From Peptoniphilus_A sp001811425 (lineage in GTDB: Bacteria > Bacillota > Clostridia > Tissierellales > Peptoniphilaceae): a stretch of DNA of 64,000 bases. A model generated the notes under the pieces. That model was not told the DNA's origin, made no database searches, and saw nothing but the letters and a program-made list of their open reading frames with translations. The DNA lies in NCBI RefSeq assembly GCF_001811425.1, contig NZ_KV804704.1:1-64000 (forward strand), read 5' to 3'. Below are positions 1 to 8,526 of this stretch, one piece after another. The position numbers and the translations under genes were made by a program. Positions within the stretch are counted from its first letter, which is position 1; the number at the start of each line of letters is the position of its first letter.

Positions 1-1180
1 GACTTGGGATAACTTGGATAAGACAGATGCAAATGGCAACTTGATTGTCTACACAGTAAAAGAAGCTGGAGAAGAAAATGGAACAATAGCAATTGGTGAT
101 GACACATACACAGTAACAACAAGTGGTAATGCAACAAATGGTTTCACAATTACAAACACATTGAAAAATAAAGTAATTCCAGAACCAGAAAAAATTACAA
201 TTACAGCAAGAAAAGAATGGGCAGCAGGAGATGGTGCAACATTACCAGATCAAAAGCCAACAGTAACCTTTGACTTGTATGCAGACGGAGTAAAATTAGA
301 CAATGAATCAAGGACAATAGCAAATGGACAAAGCCAAGTAACATGGAACTTACCAAAGACAAATGATAAGGGCACAGAAATTGTCTACACATTAAAAGAA
401 GCTGGAGAAGAAAATGGAACAATAGCAATTGGTGATGACACATACACAGTAACAACAAGTGGTGACATGGCAAATGGCTTCACAATTACAAACACAATAA
501 AGAAAGTTGTTCCAGAAACTGTAGCCCTAAAGGCAAGTAAAATTTGGGTAGCAGGAGAGGGCGCAACACTACCAAGTGTAAAACCAGATGTGACATTTGA
601 CTTATATGCAGATAATGTAAAATTAGACAACGAATCAAAGACACTTAAGAATGGAATGACAAGTGTAACTTGGACAGATTTATTAAAGACAAATGCAAAT
701 AATCAAGACATTGTCTATACAGTAAAAGAAGCTGGCGGAGAAAATNNNNNNNNNNNNNNNNNNNNNNNNNNNNNNNNNNNNNNNNNNNNNNNNNNNNNNN
801 NNNNNNNNNNNNNNNNNNNNNNNNNNNNNNNNNNNNNNNNNNNNNACAATAAAGAAAGTTGTTCCAGAAACTGTAACTGTAAAGGCAAGTAAAGTTTGGG
901 AAGCAGAAGACGGAGCAACATTACCAAGTGTAAAACCAACAGTAACCTTTGATCTATACGCAGACGGAAAAATAGTTCAAGGACAATCTAAGACCTTAAC
1001 GAATGGAACAATAAGTGTAACATGGACAGACTTAGATAAGAAAAATACAGAAGGAAAAGAGATTGTTTATACAGTAAAAGAAGCTGGCGGAGAAAATGGA
1101 ACAATAACTTTTGGTGAAGACATTTATAAAGTTGATGTAACAGGTGATGCAACAAGTGGTTTCACAATAACAAACACATT
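1..1180 (+). repeat. Tandem Cna-B coding repeats, period about 330-336 bp
   Basis: Near-identical coding units recur. The conserved KEAG(E/G)EN segment starts its GCTGG at 65, 401, 731 and 1083. The first two intervals are 336 and 330 bp (112 and 110 codons), and the fourth interval is 352 bp only because of the N filler. Each unit is one Cna-B domain ending ITNT. Such near-identity explains the failed assembly, and copy number may vary between isolates. Confidence 0.88.
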
Positions 1181-2045
1181 GCAAAACAATGACACTCCTA
1201 CACCACCAACACCACCTACGCCACCGACACCACCGACACCGCCAACACCACCAACTCCACCAATACCGCCGATACCACCTATGCCATACCCAGAACCGGA
1301 TCCATTTATTATTCATGAATACGAACCGGAACCAATACCAGTTTGGGCTGAAGCAAAACCTAAAGAAGAAGTTCAACTTCTAAATAAAAAGGATCACTAT
1401 GCTTATATGGTTGGTTATCCAGACAATAGTTTTAAACCACAAAACAATATGACAAGGGCGGAAGCGGCAGCTATGTTTGCAAGATTGTTGTTAAAGGAAT
1501 ACCAAAGAGAACAAGACTTTAAACCAATCTTCAATGATGTCAGCCAAGGAAGTTGGTACACTAAATCAATTTTAATTATGACAAATTTGAATATTCTAAA
1601 GGGTTATCCAGATGGAAGCTTTAGACCTAATGCACCAATAACTAGGGCAGAATTTGCAGCCATTGCTTCTCGCTATGAAAAATTAGAAAAGGGAGAAGCT
1701 AAGTTTACTGACATAGATGAAAGACATTGGGCTTATCCTGAAGTTGCTTCTGCTTATAAGAAGGGCTGGATAAATGGTTATCCTGATGGAAGTTTTAAAC
1801 CTGAAAATCATATTACTAGAGAAGAAGTAGTAACTATTGCAAATAGAATGCTTGAAAGAAAATGCGATTTAGATTTCGTAAAAGCTAATAAAGCTAGCCT
1901 TATTAACTACACAGATAATTATGAAAATTCTTGGTCTTATGGTGACATTGTAGAAGCATCCAATGGTCATGAATACAAAAGAAAGATCAAAGGTATGATT
2001 GATGAAATTTGGATGAGATTAAACGGAAAAAAATTTGAAATATAA
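1..2045 (+). CDS. Cna-B repeat / SLH-domain cell-surface protein (5' end outside window)
   Basis: This is the C-terminal part of a secreted wall-associated protein, open at the left edge. The frame begins at base 2 and reads through repeated Cna-B-type beta-sandwich units, each opening near K-x-W, with a TFDLYAD core and ending in ITNT. A Pro/Thr linker follows at 1197-1304, then three SLH domains (about 1385-1870) with the GYPDGSF and ITRAE hallmarks. SLH domains bind pyruvylated secondary wall polymer, so anchoring is non-covalent; there is no LPXTG motif. The frame seems to break at the N gap (746-845), but both sides are the same gene: before the gap the codons run in one frame, after it in another, because 100 N is not the true length. 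Cna-B stalks usually project adhesive domains; that N-terminal part is missing here, so the ligand is unknown. Confidence 0.9.
746..845. other. Scaffold gap (100 N) inside the Cna-B repeats
   Basis: Exactly 100 N replace sequence between KEAGGEN and TIKKVVPE. In the neighbouring repeat the same two segments are separated by 78 bp. Putting 78 bp here restores both the reading frame and the 330-bp period, so the true length is probably 78 bp plus a whole number of repeats. Confidence 0.9.
1197..1304 (+). repeat. Pro/Thr-rich linker repeat (TPP units)
   Basis: A run of T-P-P triplets turning into I-P-P and then a PEPDP segment links the last Cna-B unit to the first SLH domain. It is encoded by a degenerate 9-bp repeat of the ACACCACCA type. 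It probably forms an extended spacer crossing the wall layer. Confidence 0.85.
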
Positions 2046-2073
2046 TTTTAATTGTATGAAAAATCTTCCATGA

Positions 2074-2113
2074 AAAAAACTGCTTGAGAGTTAAAATCTC
2101 AGGCAGTTTTTTG
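2074..2113. terminator. Bidirectional rho-independent terminator
   Basis: The stem AAAACTGC-TTGAGA pairs with TCTCA-GCAGTTTT around a GTTAAAA loop. It is flanked by A and T runs and lies between the convergent surface-protein and murJ genes, so it can end transcripts from both sides. Confidence 0.88.
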
Positions 2114-2125
2114 ATGTTTTAATTT

Positions 2126-3721
2126 TTAATTTTTTAATTCTTTTCGTGCTTCTATTTTGCCCTTAAGGATTTTTGCTATGTCGCGAACTTCACGCACGCC
2201 TAAGTGGTATAGGCAGAGGACATAGACGCAAGCCGCTATAAAGACTATTAGCATCAAGAGGATTAACCTCAATAGTGTTTGGACTCCTCCACTTGTAAAG
2301 GACATGATGAGCTTTTCGTAAGGGAAGTAGGAAAGTGCCACAAGGCCCATTGCTATTGATGCCATAAATGTTTTAATCAGGGCTTTGATGTAGGACCTGG
2401 TTCCAAGATTTCCAATTTTTCTCCTGAGGAGGATAAAGGAAATGAAAAGGGCAATTGTCGTGGCAATGGAAACTGATGCTGCTAGTCCATTTGTGCCATA
2501 GTGTCTTGCCACCAAAAGGTTTAAGCCAACATTTATGGCTACATTTGTCACCCCAACATAGAAGGGCGTCTTTGTGTCTTCAATGGAGTAATAAATTCTA
2601 TTTAATACATTTATTACTGAAATTGAAATCAGTGATAGGGAGTAGCACCTTAAAGTCGATGTTGCTGCAATGCCGTCAGCCATGGTAAAGGAACCACGGA
2701 CAAAGGCAATTTCTATTAGTGGTCTCGCCAATATTATTAAGCCAACTGTTGCTGGCACTGTTATAAATAGGACTGTCTTTATTGATGCGTTCATAACTTT
2801 TTTGCCAAGCTTCATGTCACCTGAACCCAAAGTTTTTGTCAGGATTGGAAAGACTATGGCTGTTATGGCTGTTATGAAGATCCCAATTATCATGGTGTTT
2901 AATTTATTTGAGTAATATAAAATTGAGGCTGCGCCTTCGCCCATGGTAGATGCCAATCGCCTGTTGACAATTATATTTATGTCATTGACTGATACTGACA
3001 CGAAGACTGGAAGGGCAAGGACTATTGCATCTCGCACATACTCGTCTTTGAAGTCTGCCACAAGCCTTGGTCTGTAACCAATTTTCATTGCATTTGGTAG
3101 CAAAAATAAAAATTGTGCCAATATCCCAAGGACAGAGGCAATTGTTAGTCCCATTATGCCAACATGACGAGAAAATAATGCAAGATAAATTATATAAGTT
3201 AAGTTAAGTGGAATGGCAATGGCACCAGCTGCTGCGAACTTGCCGCCATGTTGAAGATAGCCTTCCATTACTCCAACCCAGGATGAAAATAAGACTACGG
3301 GCATGCCCACTTGTATTAGTTTTATTACTATTGCATAAGTTTCGGGATTTTTTGTGGAAACTGTTAGAAGTGCAATTTGTCTAGGAAAAATAATTCCAAG
3401 GGCAATTAGGACAAAGGACACTAAGCTTGCAATGAAGAGTAAATTATTTGTGAAATAATTTTTTCTATCCTTGCCATGTTCCATTTCAGCCTTTTGCACT
3501 GAGGGTATATAAGTTGTTGCTATTGCCTGTGTCACAAAGGCAGATATAGTTGCCGTTGCACCCTGAGCAAGGGAGAAGGCATCCATTTCGATTCCTGCGC
3601 CAAAGACATAAGCAGTAAGTGATTCTCTAAAGAAACCAAAAACTTTTCCTATTAATGAAAATATAATTATGGCTAGAGTGGACTTTGCAATTCTTGAGCC
3701 TGCGCTACTTTTATTTTCCAT
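2126..3721 (-). CDS. murJ: Lipid II flippase MurJ
   Basis: This 531-residue polytopic membrane protein of the MurJ/MviN (MOP superfamily) flippases moves lipid II across the cytoplasmic membrane for peptidoglycan synthesis. The N-terminus (STLAIIIFSLIGKVFGFFRE) carries the MurJ-type first helix. About 14 hydrophobic helices follow, with charged residues in the early helices as expected for the lipid II cavity. Length is typical. An AAGGAG ribosome binding site lies just upstream of ATG at 3721. The gene stands alone, divergent from the ABC exporter and ending at a shared bidirectional terminator. A role as exporter of another polyprenyl-linked glycan cannot be excluded, but MurJ is the straightforward reading. 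Confidence 0.92.
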   Translation of the reverse strand: MENKSSAGSRIAKSTLAIIIFSLIGKVFGFFRESLTAYVFGAGIEMDAFSLAQGATATISAFVTQAIATTYIPSVQKAEMEHGKDRKNYFTNNLLFIASLVSFVLIALGIIFPRQIALLTVSTKNPETYAIVIKLIQVGMPVVLFSSWVGVMEGYLQHGGKFAAAGAIAIPLNLTYIIYLALFSRHVGIMGLTIASVLGILAQFLFLLPNAMKIGYRPRLVADFKDEYVRDAIVLALPVFVSVSVNDINIIVNRRLASTMGEGAASILYYSNKLNTMIIGIFITAITAIVFPILTKTLGSGDMKLGKKVMNASIKTVLFITVPATVGLIILARPLIEIAFVRGSFTMADGIAATSTLRCYSLSLISISVINVLNRIYYSIEDTKTPFYVGVTNVAINVGLNLLVARHYGTNGLAASVSIATTIALFISFILLRRKIGNLGTRSYIKALIKTFMASIAMGLVALSYFPYEKLIMSFTSGGVQTLLRLILLMLIVFIAACVYVLCLYHLGVREVRDIAKILKGKIEARKELKN

Positions 3722-3869
3722 TTAAAATCTCCTTTATAAGTCTTATAAAATTATAATTTGTTTAAAATTTTATGTCAAGTAAAGGGGATTTCAAGTATTT
3801 TAAAGAAAATTAATTATGTGTTATCATTGCTTATATAAAATATTATTTGTCATGAAATTAGGAGGATAA

Positions 3870-5615
3870 ATGAAAAATAAACATTTGATAAAAAAAGTTC
3901 TGCCCTATTTTTATAAATATAGATTTACACTTTTCTTAGACTTATTTTGCGCAGGACTCACTACGGCAAGTGAAATGATTTTGCCACTGCTTCTTCGTGC
4001 GCTCACTAATCGGGCTGTGGAAGACTTAGCATCAATAACCATAGACTTTGTCCTAAGGCTTTCACTAATTTACTTAGTGATTAAGACAATAGAGGTCATT
4101 GCCCAATATTTTATGACCAGCATTGGTCACATAATGGGTGCGAAGATTGAGACGGACATGAGAAGAGACCTCTACGCCCACCTACAAGGTCTATCTGATA
4201 CCTTTTACAATGAGACCAAGGTTGGCGTCATCATGTCAAGGATTACCAACGACCTCTTTGACATAACGGAGTTTGCCCACCACTGTCCCGAAGAATATTT
4301 TATTGGCGCCATAAAAATTCTCATCTCACTAATTATTCTTCTCAAGATAAATGTAAAGATGACACTTCTTATTTATCTTATGATTCCACTGATGATTTAT
4401 TTTTCTGGTCACTACAGAAATAAAATGCGAAGGGCACAAAAGGATCAAAGGGTCCACATTGGTCACCTAAATTCTTCCATTGAAGACTCCCTTCTTGGCA
4501 TAAAGGTTGTAAAGTCCTTTGCCAATGAAGATGTGGAAAGGGAAAAATTCACTGAGGAGAACAACAAATTTCTTGGAATTAAAAAGAGATACTACAGGTC
4601 CATGGCGGGCTTTAACACAATTAACAGGATCTTCGATGGACTCATGTATTTGATTTTAATTGCAAGTGGAGGCTACTTCCTCATGAAGGGAGAAATTGGT
4701 CCAGAAGATTTAATTGTCTATGTAATGTTTATCCAGTCCCTTCTTGCAACTGTGAGACGAATCATTGAATTTACTGAACAGTTCCAAAAGGGAATGACGG
4801 GCATTGAAAGATTTGCAGAAATTATGGCTATAGAGCCTGACATAAAGGACAAGGAAGATGCCCTTGAGATAAAAAATGTCAGGGGAGAGATTTACTTTAA
4901 GAATGTAGATTTTTCCTATGGCAAGGGCGAGGGCAAGGTCTTAAATAATTTTTCTGTGGACATAACGCCAGGCGAGAAGCTTGCCATAGTAGGTCCAAGT
5001 GGTGCAGGCAAGACCACTATTTGCAATCTCATTCCAAGGTTTTACGATGTGGATGCTGGGTCTGTCACAGTTGATGGCATTGATGTCAGGGACATAAAAA
5101 TAAAGTCCTTGAGAGAAAACATCGGCATAGTGCAACAGGATGTCTATTTATTTTCTGGCACAGTAAAGGACAATATTGGCTATGGCAAAAGTACTGCCAG
5201 TGACAGAGAAATTATTGAGGCTGCAAAGCTTGCCGGTGCCTATGAATTTATTAAGAGCCTACCTAATGGCTTTGACACCTATGTTGGCGAGAGAGGTGTA
5301 AAATTATCTGGAGGACAAAAACAGAGAATTTCCATTGCCCGAGTCTTCTTAAAAAATCCGCCAATTTTAATTTTAGACGAAGCAACTTCTGCCCTTGACA
5401 ACAAAAGTGAAATTGTAGTTCAAGATTCCATAGAAAAGCTTTCAAAGGGTAGGACCACTATTACCATAGCCCACAGACTTACAACAGTACAAAATGCAGA
5501 CTTAATCCTTGTAATGACAAGAGATGGCATTGTGGAGAGAGGAAGTCACCAAGAGCTAATGGAAAAGAGGGGATACTATTACAACCTCTATACCAAGGGC
5601 GGCAGGTTAGAATAA
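3870..5615 (+). CDS. ABC transporter, fused permease-ATPase (MsbA/LmrA-type exporter)
   Basis: This 581-residue half-transporter has about six transmembrane helices in residues 15-300 and an ATPase domain in 340-580. Walker A GPSGAGKTT, signature LSGGQKQR, Walker B ILILDEATSALD and H-loop AHRLTT are all intact, so it should be active. Such proteins form homodimers or heterodimers that export lipids, peptides or drugs; the substrate cannot be read from the sequence. An AGGAGG site precedes ATG 3870. The gene diverges from murJ and is followed after 54 bp by a nitroreductase gene. There is no adjacent second half-transporter, which favours a homodimer. Confidence 0.92.
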   Translation: MKNKHLIKKVLPYFYKYRFTLFLDLFCAGLTTASEMILPLLLRALTNRAVEDLASITIDFVLRLSLIYLVIKTIEVIAQYFMTSIGHIMGAKIETDMRRDLYAHLQGLSDTFYNETKVGVIMSRITNDLFDITEFAHHCPEEYFIGAIKILISLIILLKINVKMTLLIYLMIPLMIYFSGHYRNKMRRAQKDQRVHIGHLNSSIEDSLLGIKVVKSFANEDVEREKFTEENNKFLGIKKRYYRSMAGFNTINRIFDGLMYLILIASGGYFLMKGEIGPEDLIVYVMFIQSLLATVRRIIEFTEQFQKGMTGIERFAEIMAIEPDIKDKEDALEIKNVRGEIYFKNVDFSYGKGEGKVLNNFSVDITPGEKLAIVGPSGAGKTTICNLIPRFYDVDAGSVTVDGIDVRDIKIKSLRENIGIVQQDVYLFSGTVKDNIGYGKSTASDREIIEAAKLAGAYEFIKSLPNGFDTYVGERGVKLSGGQKQRISIARVFLKNPPILILDEATSALDNKSEIVVQDSIEKLSKGRTTITIAHRLTTVQNADLILVMTRDGIVERGSHQELMEKRGYYYNLYTKGGRLE

Positions 5616-5669
5616 TTTAACTGTTTTCGGGTATCATCTTTATAAGTATTGAATTTAGCGAGGTGTATT

Positions 5670-6245
5670 ATGCAAGAATATATAGAAATTATTAAAAAGA
5701 GAAGGTCTTACTACAATTTGTCAGAAGATGTGGATTTATCCAATGAAGAGATAAAATATTTAATTGAAGATGTTCTAAACATTACTCCTTCACACATGAA
5801 TTCACAAACTACTAGAGTCCTCTTGCTTTTTGACGACAAGTCCAAGGACTTTTGGAAGAGGGTAAATGAAACTTTTGACAATAAAATTAAGGAAGAAAAA
5901 TTCCATGGCTTTTATCACGCCAAGGGAACTGCCCTAATTTTTATTGACAAAGATGAAATTAAGGCTCAGGAAAAAGACATACCTTCCTACAAAGAACATT
6001 TTGAAACTTGGGGTCATCATTCAGCTGCCATGGTCCAGCTAAATATTTGGCAGGCTCTAAGAGATGAGGAGATTGGTGCAAGCAACCAACACTACAATCC
6101 TGTCATTGACTCTTGGGTAAAGGAACTTTATGAAATTCCTGACTCCTGGGAACTTATAGCAGAGATGCCTTTTGGCAAAATCCAGGAAGAACCAGAAGAA
6201 AAGGACAAAAAGCCAATCCATGAAATTTTAAGAGTAATTGAATAA
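5670..6245 (+). CDS. Nitroreductase family protein
   Basis: This 191-residue flavin-dependent oxidoreductase-like protein begins QEYIEIIKKRRSYYNL, the usual N-terminal motif of FMN nitroreductases (R-R-S for flavin phosphate binding). A central HSAAMVQLNIWQALRDEEIGAS stretch and a C-terminal EMPFGKIQEEP segment typical of the HBN/YdfN-like subgroup follow. I chose ATG 5670, which sits behind GAGGTG; an in-frame TTG at 5649 has no ribosome binding site. The physiological substrate is unknown. A terminator follows directly. Confidence 0.85.
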   Translation: MQEYIEIIKKRRSYYNLSEDVDLSNEEIKYLIEDVLNITPSHMNSQTTRVLLLFDDKSKDFWKRVNETFDNKIKEEKFHGFYHAKGTALIFIDKDEIKAQEKDIPSYKEHFETWGHHSAAMVQLNIWQALRDEEIGASNQHYNPVIDSWVKELYEIPDSWELIAEMPFGKIQEEPEEKDKKPIHEILRVIE

Positions 6246-6255
6246 AGATAAGCAT

Positions 6256-6287
6256 AAAAAGTAGGCGAGAGTCTACTTTTTTCTTTT
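6256..6287 (+). terminator. Rho-independent terminator after the nitroreductase gene
   Basis: The hairpin AAAAGTAG / CTACTTTT with a short GC-rich loop is followed by a T-rich tract. It separates the nitroreductase gene from the thiamine operon. Confidence 0.8.
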
Positions 6288-6295
6288 ACTTGACC

Positions 6296-6324
6296 TTGTA
6301 ATAAAAAATTCTAATGACTATAAT
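6296..6324 (+). promoter_or_regulatory. Promoter of the TPP-riboswitch operon
   Basis: TTGTAA (6296-6301), a 17-bp spacer and TATAAT (6319-6324) put the transcript start at about 6331, the first base of the riboswitch. Confidence 0.7.
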
Positions 6325-6330
6325 AAAAGT

Positions 6331-6433
6331 ATCAGGGGAGCTTTTGCTGAGATTAGGTTATCCTTAAACCCTTTGGACCAGGACAGGTAATGCTGTCTTG
6401 GGAAAAGTTTGTCTCCCTGTGGAGACTTTTTTT
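6331..6433 (+). promoter_or_regulatory. TPP riboswitch (THI element) with terminator platform
   Basis: The leader carries the THI-box blocks in order: GGGGAGC, GCTGAGAT (binds the pyrimidine of TPP), ACCCTTTGGACC, then GGTAATGC and closing GGGA. An attenuator hairpin follows at 6411-6433. With TPP bound, the terminator should form and shut off the downstream thiamine-precursor importer. The aptamer sits directly at the predicted transcript start. Confidence 0.92.
6411..6433 (+). terminator. Riboswitch-controlled terminator
   Basis: GTCTCC-CTGT-GGAGAC followed by seven T. It lies between the aptamer and the first gene, as expected of a transcription-control platform. Confidence 0.85.
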
Positions 6434-6474
6434 ATGCAAAAATTTATTTTGTAAATTTATTGGAGGAGGTTATT

Positions 6475-6774
6475 ATGAAGATTTCAGTAGCTATACAAAT
6501 CCTTCCTACAACTAAAGAAGGCACAACAGAATCTGTTGTTGAAGTTGTAGACAAGGTAATTGAATATATTAAAAGTGAAAAGGTAAATTATGTTGTTACG
6601 CCCTTTGAAACAGTTATAGAATTAGATGACTTTGACAAAGCCTTTGAAATTCTAAAAAACTGCGTCAAGATGGCAGGAGAAATTTCAGAACAAGTTGCTT
6701 GTTATTCCAAGACTTTTTATTCTGAAAAGGGGATTTTGACTATAGATGAAAAAACCGGCAAGTATCAAGGATAA
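6475..6774 (+). CDS. Thiamine-binding protein, MTH1187/YkoF-like family
   Basis: This 99-residue ferredoxin-like protein (MKISVAIQILPTTKE, then a VIEYIKSE helix and the TPFETVIE strand) belongs to the MTH1187/YqgV thiamine-binding group (DUF77). Family members bind thiamine or its pyrimidine part in the cytoplasm and often sit in TPP-riboswitch operons, which matches its place as first gene here. ATG 6475 follows a strong GGAGGAGG site; an upstream in-frame extension would run through the riboswitch terminator. Its end overlaps the permease start by 29 bp. Possible role: buffering or handing over the imported precursor. Confidence 0.85.
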   Translation: MKISVAIQILPTTKEGTTESVVEVVDKVIEYIKSEKVNYVVTPFETVIELDDFDKAFEILKNCVKMAGEISEQVACYSKTFYSEKGILTIDEKTGKYQG

Positions 6775-7507
6775 TATCTCAGCAGCTTCTTTGATAATAA
6801 TCATTGTAGCTATTTGGCATTTTGTAACCACAAGGGGAATAGTGGGGCCCTATTTACTGCCCAAGCCCTTTGATGTTATAAAGGCCTTTGTGACAGATTT
6901 TTCTACAATTTCGTCACACCTTGGCACAACACTTACAGAGGCTTTTTTGGGCCTATTTGTTGGCGTCAGCCTTGGCTTTATTGCTGCCCTACTAATGGAT
7001 TTGTCAGATATTATTTACTCTGCACTTTATCCAATTTTAGTTTTGACACAAACTGTGCCAACAGTTGCCATTGCACCCCTACTGGTTCTATGGATGGGCT
7101 ATGGAATTGCGCCAAAGATTGCCCTTATTGTAATTGTCACTTTTTTTCCAGTTGCAGTGTCGCTTCTTGAGGCCTTTAAAGAGGTGGACCAAGATAAGGT
7201 AAAATTATTAAAGGCCATGGGTGCTGGCAAGGCAGAAATTTATAGGTACATTAAACTGCCTGAGAGCCTGGGGAATTTTTTCTCAGCCTTTAAAATTGCA
7301 GTTTCCTATTCCGTTGTAGGTGCAGTAATAGCTGAGTGGCTCGGTGGTTATAAGGGACTTGGAGTATATATGATTAGAGTTCAAAAAAATTACTCCTTTG
7401 ACAAGATGTTTGCAGTTATATTTTTAATTTCGGCAATTTCTCTTATTTTGATGAAGTTAGTTAGCTTCTTACAAAAAAAGATGATGCCGTGGACGGAGGA
7501 AAAATGA
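6746..7507 (+). CDS. Thiamine-precursor ABC transporter permease (ThiX-like)
   Basis: This 253-residue permease of the SsuC/TauC/ThiX type has about six transmembrane helices and the cytoplasmic coupling motif near residues 155-185 (LLKAMGAGKAEIYRYIKLPESL). The operon context (TPP riboswitch, THI5/NMT1-type binding protein) indicates import of a pyrimidine precursor such as formylaminopyrimidine or HMP. The ATG overlaps the preceding gene by 29 bp and the stop overlaps the next start (ATGA), indicating translational coupling. Confidence 0.87.
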   Translation: MKKPASIKDNISAASLIIIIVAIWHFVTTRGIVGPYLLPKPFDVIKAFVTDFSTISSHLGTTLTEAFLGLFVGVSLGFIAALLMDLSDIIYSALYPILVLTQTVPTVAIAPLLVLWMGYGIAPKIALIVIVTFFPVAVSLLEAFKEVDQDKVKLLKAMGAGKAEIYRYIKLPESLGNFFSAFKIAVSYSVVGAVIAEWLGGYKGLGVYMIRVQKNYSFDKMFAVIFLISAISLILMKLVSFLQKKMMPWTEEK

Positions 7508-8526
7508 AAAATTTAAAAAAATTATCAGTTTTATTATTGGCAGGCCTTATGCTTACAGCTTGTGGCAAAACTGAAAATAAAAAAGTTGAAGAAAAGAAGG
7601 ATGTCCCAACAGAAAAAGTTAGCTTTTTACTTGATTGGGATCCCAATGTAAACCACGCAGGACTTTATGTGGCAATGGACAAGGGATTTTTTGCAGATGA
7701 AGGCATTGAAGTTGAAGTAAACCAACCACCAGCAAATGGAGCTGAAGCACTTGTTGCATCAGGCAAGGCTGACTTTGGAGTATCCTTCCAAGATACAATT
7801 GCACCAGCCTTTGCAAGTGATGAACCACTTCCAGTAACAGCTGTTGCTGCAATAATAAACCACAACACATCAGGTATTTTTTCTGCCAAGGACAAAAATA
7901 TTGAAAGACCAAAGGACATGGAAGGACACAAGCACTCAACTTGGGGACTTCCAATTGAACAAGCAATTTTAAAGCAAGTTGTAGAAGATGACGGCGGAGA
8001 TTTCTCTAAAGTCAACTTAGTTCCTGGCGATGTTACAAATAATATTGCAGCAATCCAAGGAAAGGACATTGACTCAGTTTGGATCTTCTATCCAGTTGAT
8101 GGCGTTAGAGCTGAAATGGAAAACCTGCCAATTAATTATTTTGCTTTTAAAGACATCAACCCAATTTTTGACTACTACACACCAATTTTAATTGCCAATA
8201 ACGACTTCTTAAAGAATAAGGAAGATGTGGCAAAGAGATTTATGCGTGCTTTTTCTAAGGGCTATGAATATGCAGCAGAAAATCCAAAGGAAGCAGCAGA
8301 AATTCTTGTTAAATTAAATCCAGAACTTGACAAAGACTACACAGTAAAGGCAATGGAATATATAGCTGACAAGTACAAAGACGATGCAAATTATTTTGGT
8401 GAAATAAATGCAGATAGATGGAATAATTTCTACGCTTGGCTATGGGAAAACAAATTAATTGACAAGGAAATTCCTAAGGATTTTGGCTTCACTAATGATT
8501 TTGTAAATCCTGAAAAATTAAAATGA
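7504..8526 (+). CDS. Thiamine-precursor ABC transporter substrate-binding lipoprotein (ThiY-like)
   Basis: This 340-residue binding protein of the NMT1/THI5-like family has a lipoprotein signal ending LMLTAC (Cys about residue 20). The core (FLLDWDPNVNHAGLYVAMDK, then GFFADEGIEVE) is the family hallmark, with a pyrimidine pocket rich in aromatic residues. ATG 7504 is preferred because GGAGGA sits just upstream; the in-frame GTG at 7489 has no site of its own. Both ends overlap neighbours through ATGA. Known relatives bind formylaminopyrimidine or HMP; which one is used here is not visible. Confidence 0.88.
   Translation: MKNLKKLSVLLLAGLMLTACGKTENKKVEEKKDVPTEKVSFLLDWDPNVNHAGLYVAMDKGFFADEGIEVEVNQPPANGAEALVASGKADFGVSFQDTIAPAFASDEPLPVTAVAAIINHNTSGIFSAKDKNIERPKDMEGHKHSTWGLPIEQAILKQVVEDDGGDFSKVNLVPGDVTNNIAAIQGKDIDSVWIFYPVDGVRAEMENLPINYFAFKDINPIFDYYTPILIANNDFLKNKEDVAKRFMRAFSKGYEYAAENPKEAAEILVKLNPELDKDYTVKAMEYIADKYKDDANYFGEINADRWNNFYAWLWENKLIDKEIPKDFGFTNDFVNPEKLK

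Noticed and set aside
1..1180. CRISPR-like array in the repeated region
   Set aside because: Repeats are 330 bp, in frame and protein coding, with no short palindromic repeat-spacer pattern.
1032..1376. Antisense frame of 114 codons (Trp/Arg/Cys-rich)
   Set aside because: It is the reverse complement of the TPP linker repeat; composition is an artefact of that repeat.
6409..6474. Longer start of the thiamine-binding protein at 6409
   Set aside because: It overlaps the riboswitch terminator; a strong GGAGGAGG marks ATG 6475.
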